64,000 nucleotides of DNA from Cenococcum geophilum 1.58. Lineage: Eukaryota; Ascomycota; Dothideomycetes; Gloniales; Gloniaceae. The stretch spans positions 2,666,001-2,730,000 of the forward strand of contig KV748177.1 in NCBI GenBank assembly GCA_001692895.1, in the 5' to 3' direction. Of this stretch, positions 59,355 to 64,000 are shown piece by piece. The position numbers and the translations under genes were made by a program. Within the stretch, counting starts at the first letter, position 1; every line of letters begins with the position of its first letter. Below the pieces are notes generated by a model. The model did no database searches. It saw only the letters and a program-made list of their open reading frames with translations, and was not told the origin of the DNA.

Positions 59355-60545
59355 AAAGCTCTACATAAAGCTCTGCACGAAGCTCTACACGAGGCTCTAC
59401 ACNAAGCTCTACACAAGGTTCTGCACAAAGCTTTACACGAAGCTCTGCTCGAAGCTCTATATAAAGCTCTGCTCGAAGCTCTGCTCAAAGCTCTATACGA
59501 AGCTCTACACGAAGCTCTGCACGAAGCTCTACACAAAACTCTACACGAAGCTTTACACGAAGCTCTGCTCGAAGCTCTACATAAAGCTCTGCTCAAAGCT
59601 CTGCTCGAAGCTCTACACGAAGCTCTACACGAAGCTCTACATAAAGCTCTGCTCGAAGCTCTGCTCGAAGCTCTACACAAAGCTCTACACAAAGCTCTAC
59701 ACGAAGCTCTACTCAAAGCTCTGCACAAAGCTCCGCACAAAGCTCCGCACGAAGCTCTACACAAAGCTCCGCTCGAAGCTCTGCGCAAAGCTCCGCTCAA
59801 AGCTTTACACGAAGCTCTACACGAAGCTTTGCACGAAGCTCCGCTCGAAGCTCTATACAAAGCTCTGCTCAAAGCTCTACACAAAGCTCTGCTCGAAGCT
59901 CTACACAAAGCTCTGCTCGAAGCTCTACACAAAGCTCTGCTCGAAGCTCTACACAAAGCTCTGCTCGAAGCTCTACACAAAAGCTCTGCTCGAAGCTCTG
60001 CTCAAAGCTCTGCTCGAAGCTCTGCTCGAAGCTCTGCTCGAAGCTCTACACAAAGCTCCGCACGAAGCTCTGCTTAAAGCTCTGCTCGAAGCTCTACACA
60101 AAGCTCCGCACGAAGCTCCGCACGAAGCTCTACACGAAGCTCCGCTCGAAGCTCTACACAAAGCTCCGCTCAAAGCTTACACAAAGCTCTACACAAAGCT
60201 TTGCACGAAGCTCCACTTAAAGCTCTACACAAAGCTCTGCTCGAAGCTCTACACAAAGCTCTACTTAAAGCTCTGCTCAAAGCCTACACGAGGCTCTGCT
60301 CGAAGCCTCTACGCGAAGCTCTGCTTAAAGCTCTGCCACGAAGCTCTGCACGAAGCTTTACACAAGGCCTCTACACGAGGCTTTACACGAAGCTCTGCGT
60401 ACAGAGGCTCTGCACGAAGCTCTACTCGAAAGCTCTCCATAAAGCTCTATACGAAGCTCTACACAAAGCTCTACGTACGGAGGCTCTGCACGAGGCTCTG
60501 CGCGAAGCTTTTGCGTACGGAGGCTCTGCACAAAGCTCCGCATGA
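59355..60545 (+). repeat. 12-bp minisatellite of L (AAGCTCTGCWCG)
   Basis: Roughly one hundred units of AAGCTCTGCTCG, AAGCTCTGCACG or AAGCTCTACACG, with a few out-of-register steps after 60170. TGC/TAC and CAC/TAC variants are what TpG-to-TpA and CpA-to-TpA change would make. Because a 12-bp unit without stops is open in all frames, it produces a 497-residue plus-strand frame (59107-60600) and several minus-strand frames. I treat these as by-products, not genes. Confidence 0.9.
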
Positions 60546-60552
60546 TACATTA

Positions 60553-60581
60553 CTATCGGGTCCCCGCTATATTCCCGATAG
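60553..60581. repeat. CTATCGGG hairpin in L
   Basis: Arms 60553-60560 and 60574-60581 with a 13-base loop, identical to 1738-1766 in M. It is followed in both elements by GTAGCCACCTTA- and TTTTTTACCCTTCC-type sequence. Confidence 0.85.
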
Positions 60582-60671
60582 CCTCTACACATACACCTAG
60601 GTAGCCACCTTAATTTTTTACCCTTCCTTCCTTACATCCTCCCTACCTAGGGAGGCACCAGAACGGCAGCA

Positions 60672-61640
60672 GCTGAGGAACCGTCGCCAGAACCAGACGA
60701 CCGCGTCGCCAGAACCAGACGACCGTCGCCAGAACCAGACGACCGTCGACCGTCGCCAGAGCCAGACGACCGTCGTCAGAGGCCAGACGACCGTCGCCGG
60801 AGTCAGACGACCGTCGCCGGAGCCAGACGACCGTCGCCAGAACCAGACGACCGTCGACCGTCGCCAGAGCCAGACGACCGTCGCCGGAGCCAGACGACCG
60901 TCGACCATCGCCAGAGCCAGACGACCGTCGTCAGAGCCAGACGACCGTCGCCGGAGCCAAACGACCGTCGCCAGAACCAGACGACCAGACGACCGTCGCC
61001 AGAACCAGACAACCGTCGCCCCAGAACCAGACGACCGTCGCCAGAGCCAGAGCCAGACGACCGTCGCCGGAGGCCAGACGACCGTCCGACCATCGCCAGA
61101 GGCCAGACGACCGTCGACCATCGCCAGAGCCAGACGAACCGTCGGTCAGAGCCAGACGACCGTCGCCGGGGCCAGGACGACCAGACGACCGTCGCCAGAA
61201 CGCAGACGACCGTCGGGCCAGAGCCAGAGCCAGACGACCGTCGCCGGAGCCAGACGACCGTCGACCATCGCCAGAGCCAGACGACCGTCGTTAGAGCCAG
61301 ACGACCGTCGCCGGAGCTAGACGCCGTCGCCAGAACCAGACGACCGTCAACCGTCGCCAGAGCCAGACGACCGGTCGCCGGAGCCAGACGACCGTTGCCA
61401 GAACCAGACGACCGTCGACCGTCGCCAGAACTAGACGACTAGACGACCGTCGCCAGAACTAGACAACCGTCACCGTCGCCCAGAACCAGATGACCGTCGC
61501 CAGAACCAGACGACCGTCGTCAGAGCTAGATAACCGTCGTTAAAGCCAGATAACCGTCGCCCAGAACCACACAACCGTCGCCAGAGCTACACGACCTCGC
61601 CAGAGCCATACGACCGCTGCTAGAGCCAGACAACAACCGT
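60672..61640 (+). repeat. 20-bp minisatellite of L (CCGTCGCCAGAACCAGACGA)
   Basis: About forty to fifty units of GACGACCGTCGCCAGAACCA, with AACCA/AGCCA and GCC/GTC variants and small slips such as CCGTCGACCGTCG. Strongly GC-rich and with ample CA. The right end (from about 61500) decays to AT-changed units. M has the same array in short, AT-converted form (1868-1990). Confidence 0.9.
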
Positions 61641-61679
61641 TAAACAACCAGCCAGCGAACACTATAAACGATTTAATTG

Positions 61680-61860
61680 ATAGATTAAATCAAGGTAAAT
61701 AGACAGGTAGGTATAGATAAATAGATAGATAGATAGACAGATAGACAGACAGATAAAATAGTAGGCAGGTAGCAGGCAGGTAGGTAGGTAGGTAGATTAG
61801 GTTAGGTAGGCAGGCAGGTAAGTAGGTAGGTAGGTAGGCCTAGCAGATTGTTAGGAATAC
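61680..61860 (+). repeat. Tetranucleotide AGAT/AGGT/AGGC array in L
   Basis: Runs of AGAT, then AGGT and AGGC, matching the AGGC/AGGT arrays of M (2194-2255, 2515-2575). Flanked by CAGCCAGCGAAC on the left and by ACGATTTGGAGCCT on the right, as in M (2633-2650). Confidence 0.85.
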
Positions 61861-62029
61861 CGTTAATTAACGATTTGGAGCCTCTATAAGAGGCTTTCCC
61901 TTTACCTAAGTAGATAGCTCTATATTTTTTATATAGTTATAATATAAATATATTTAAAAGTATATTATAGCAATCTATGAAAATATATAATTATTTAATA
62001 AATTAGAAAATATTTATTAAGGTGTTTTT

Positions 62030-62306
62030 TGTTGCAAAACGTGCGAAATGTGCGAAATGTATAAAACGTGCGAAACGCATAGGCTCTACGCGAGGTGCTG
62101 TAAAACGCACAGGCTCTGCGCGAGGTGCCGTAGGCTCTGCGTAGCTCTGCGCAGGTTGCTGCAAAACGCACAGGCTCTGCGCAGCTCTGCGNAGGTTGCC
62201 GNAAAACGTACAAACCGCTAACGACCATATACCACTGCCGCGATTGTACAGTTTGCGCAACTTGCCGCAAACTGCAACAATACGCCTAAAAAAAAAATTC
62301 CTGATG
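62030..62306. repeat. 3' terminal block of L
   Basis: Contains repeats of AGGCTCTGCGCG and GGTTGCNGCAAAACG, variants of the 12-bp unit, then TTTGCGCAACTTGCCGCAAA and the right TIR. Three ambiguous bases occur at about 62192-62212. The 85- and 91-residue minus-strand frames here are open only because of repeats. Confidence 0.7.
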
Positions 62307-62308
62307 TA

Positions 62309-64000
62309 GCTTTAAAAGCACGTCTATAAAACCCTATTTTCGGTCTAAAAATACCTATAACGTTAAACCAGATAAACCGGAAGTACCTGCTAAACCAAAC
62401 GAACTAGAAGCACCCCTACCTACTCTAAAAGTCCCCTATAAACCCACTAAACCTACTAAATCTGCTATAAAGCGTAGCCGAGGACGCCCCTAAAAGTACC
62501 CCGTAATAGAGAGCTACCTAACCTCTATAGGTACATCCGTAAGGCAACCTCCGCCTATAAATATATTAGTTCTAGTATAGAAAACCCCTTTTATAAACTT
62601 ACAACGTAAAGAGATTAATAGACTACTTAAAAAGGGCGTCTTTACGGTTATAACGGAGAAAGACGTTCTGTAAGGTGTCCGTATATTTAACTTACGCTTT
62701 ATTAATAAGATTAAGCACTCTAGTACTAATAAAGCCTTTAAGAAATTAAGGCTTATTATATAAGCCTATAACGACTAGGGAAAGAACCTAGTTCTTACAT
62801 AATCGCCTATAATTTAACGAGTTAGTTAACGGATTATACTTGTATTTACGCCTAGACTATAGCAAACCAAACCCGTAGCCCTCTACTTATAAGATATCTC
62901 GCAAGCCTATATATAGTCTAATACCTACCTAAGTAGGGATATCTTTATACGACCACCCTATGAGCTTAACCTATAACTAGGAATAATTTTATAGGTTATA
63001 AAACTACTTTATAGAGTGCCGGAAGCTAGAAACCACTGGTTTAAAACATATCACTAGTATTACGTTAGTAAACTCAAAATAGAATAGTTAACCGACGACC
63101 CCTACCTCCTATATACCCCATTAAACGGCCTTAATATCGTTAGACTCTAAACAAATAATACCCTCTTTCTAGTAAACTAGGCTTTTACGGACGCTAAAGA
63201 GACTAAACTATAAGAGGTAAAGTTCTTAGTAAAGCCATAAGAGTAGTTAACTAAGTAGACTCTAATTAAGTTTAATAGAGGCTTAATTATATAAAAGGGT
63301 AACCTAATTTAGCTAACTTAGGAATGCCAAGCTTAAAACCTAAGGCTTATTATAGCAAAGCCTATAAACCTCACTAGTTCCCGCGAAGAGACCTATAAAA
63401 CTATAAATATAAAGAACTAATGCGTTGTATAGCGTATAAGAGGCGCCTATATTACCACAGTCTGTTAACCCAAATCTGCCTATAATTTATCCTTTATGGC
63501 CCAGGTAACAGATCCGTAAGAGGAAAATATTAAGCAGCTAAATAAGCGTATTTAGTGGCAAATTAACAATGCAATAAGAGGACTTACTTTTGTACTACTA
63601 GACCTAAATTCCCTTAGTATACTAGTATTTATAGACGCCTCCTTTACTAATAACAGGGACCTATTATCGCAAATTGGCTTTATAATTATACTTACGGACT
63701 ATAATTAGGACGCAAATATACTATATTAGTCTTTAATTAAATGCAAATAAGTAACCCGTAGTGTACTAGCTTCTAAACTATATATACTAGCTTATGGCTT
63801 TAATATAGCAGCCGTAATTAAATTAATAATTCAGAAGATCCTATAATTAGAGCAGTTACCCCTAGTTTTATACACCAATTTAAAGTCCCTCTATAACTGC
63901 CTAGTTAAACTAAGTATGACATAAAAGAAGAGGCTTATAGTCGACTTAATATGCTTACGTTAGGCCTATAAACGACGTAAGATTACGAAGGTTAAATAGA
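62309..64000 (+). pseudogene. K reverse transcriptase and RNase H relic (partial)
   Basis: Starts in the linker after integrase (KPYFRSK), passes a basic RSRGRP segment (62475), and gives copia RT from about 62560: LQRKEINRLLKKGVF (62600), INKIKHSSTNKAFKKLRLI (62705) and SQAYI (62895), with the palm box lost to stops. RNase H is clear from 63590: FIDASFTNN, LLSQIGFII, CK.VTRSVLASKLYILAYGF, and CLVKLSMT to the window end. Dead by stops. Confidence 0.85.

Larger units (their letters stand above)
59081..62306. mobile_element. TIR element L: large, non-coding, minisatellite-bearing, CATCAG ends
   Basis: The left end is CATCAGGAAATTTTTTTTTA and the right end, reverse complemented, CATCAGGAATTTTTTTTTTA; both continue AGGC and a TTGYNGCA block. 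TA flanks both sides (59079-59080 and 62307-62308), and excising L plus one TA restores K's reading frame. No transposase or other domain was found. The interior is two huge arrays (12-bp and 20-bp units), a hairpin and tetranucleotide repeats, shared in part with M. GC-rich against an AT-rich host. Confidence 0.87.
55752..64000 (+). mobile_element. Ty1/copia retrotransposon K (partial, runs off right edge)
   Basis: Plus-strand relics occur in the order gag with zinc knuckle, protease, GAG-pre-integrase, integrase, then RT and RNase H. Integrase before RT defines Ty1/copia, unlike every other LTR element here. The 5' part joins 49766 across J. L (59081-62306) lies between integrase and RT. 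Sequence ends in RNase H at the window edge, so the 3' LTR is not seen. Confidence 0.9.

Noticed and set aside
59345-60173. Minus-strand CRASSRAL frames (211 and 66 residues)
   Set aside because: Antisense readings of the same 12-bp array.
59107-60600. 497-residue plus-strand open frame rich in KLYT/KLCS repeats
   Set aside because: It is the translation of a 12-bp repeat with no stop in any frame; other frames and the minus strand are equally open. No domain, and it crosses from a foldback terminus into the array.
60618-61121. 167-residue minus-strand open frame (VVWLWRRSSGSG repeats)
   Set aside because: By-product of the 20-bp GC-rich minisatellite, with no start context or conserved domain.
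59355-61640. CRISPR array
   Set aside because: Repeats are contiguous with no unique spacers, no cas-like gene is nearby, and the context is eukaryotic.
1-64000. tRNA, rRNA or host protein genes
   Set aside because: No cloverleaf, rRNA core or intron-containing open gene could be recognised in any segment; all coding similarity belongs to transposable elements.

Overview
The window is a transposon graveyard from a filamentous ascomycete (Pezizomycotina-type) genome. It is AT-rich. CpA and TpG are depleted in favour of TpA, and almost every recognisable open frame is broken by TAA/TAG where CAA, CAG or TGG is expected. This is the signature of repeat-induced point mutation (RIP). I found no intact host gene, rRNA, tRNA or CRISPR array. 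The evidence is direct reading of LTR pairs, target-site duplications (TSDs), terminal inverted repeats (TIRs) and translated relics.

Layout. The oldest layer is a plus-strand Ty3/gypsy element A (1-256, 8151-9009). Same-family element B (257-8150, minus strand, TSD CTATC) and element C (5' LTR 9010-9368, then gag-protease-RT pieces down to about 48626) are inserted into it. C was hit repeatedly: by F, a non-coding LTR element (10266-19059, itself split by gypsy element D, 12095-18865, TSD GTTAA); by E, a D-family element lacking RT and RNase H (19669-23592, TSD TTACC); by gypsy G (24352-39718, TSD AAGGC); and by gypsy H (39789-48222). G's left LTR is split by a piggyBac-like transposon (24546-31939), which is itself split by a Tad1-like LINE (25577-30708). 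H carries a pogo/Fot1-like DNA transposon (43176-45229), a MITE (40148-40297) and a young solo LTR (47751-47908).

From about 48.6 kb the host is a Ty1/copia element K (gag, protease, integrase, then RT and RNase H, running off the right edge). It is split by gypsy J (49767-55746, TSD CCCCT) and by L (59081-62306).

The most unusual objects are L and M (1392-3056 in B). Both begin and end with CATCAG...CTGATG, are flanked by TA, encode no recognisable transposase, and share an internal core: a hairpin, a 20-bp GC-rich minisatellite, and tetranucleotide arrays. They are far less AT-converted than their surroundings. They look like one undescribed family of large TIR elements that carry and amplify minisatellites. 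Other points of note are a 14-bp flanking duplication around F, a palindromic module shared by unrelated gypsy lineages (D/E and J), and insertions nested to five levels (A, C, G, piggyBac, LINE).
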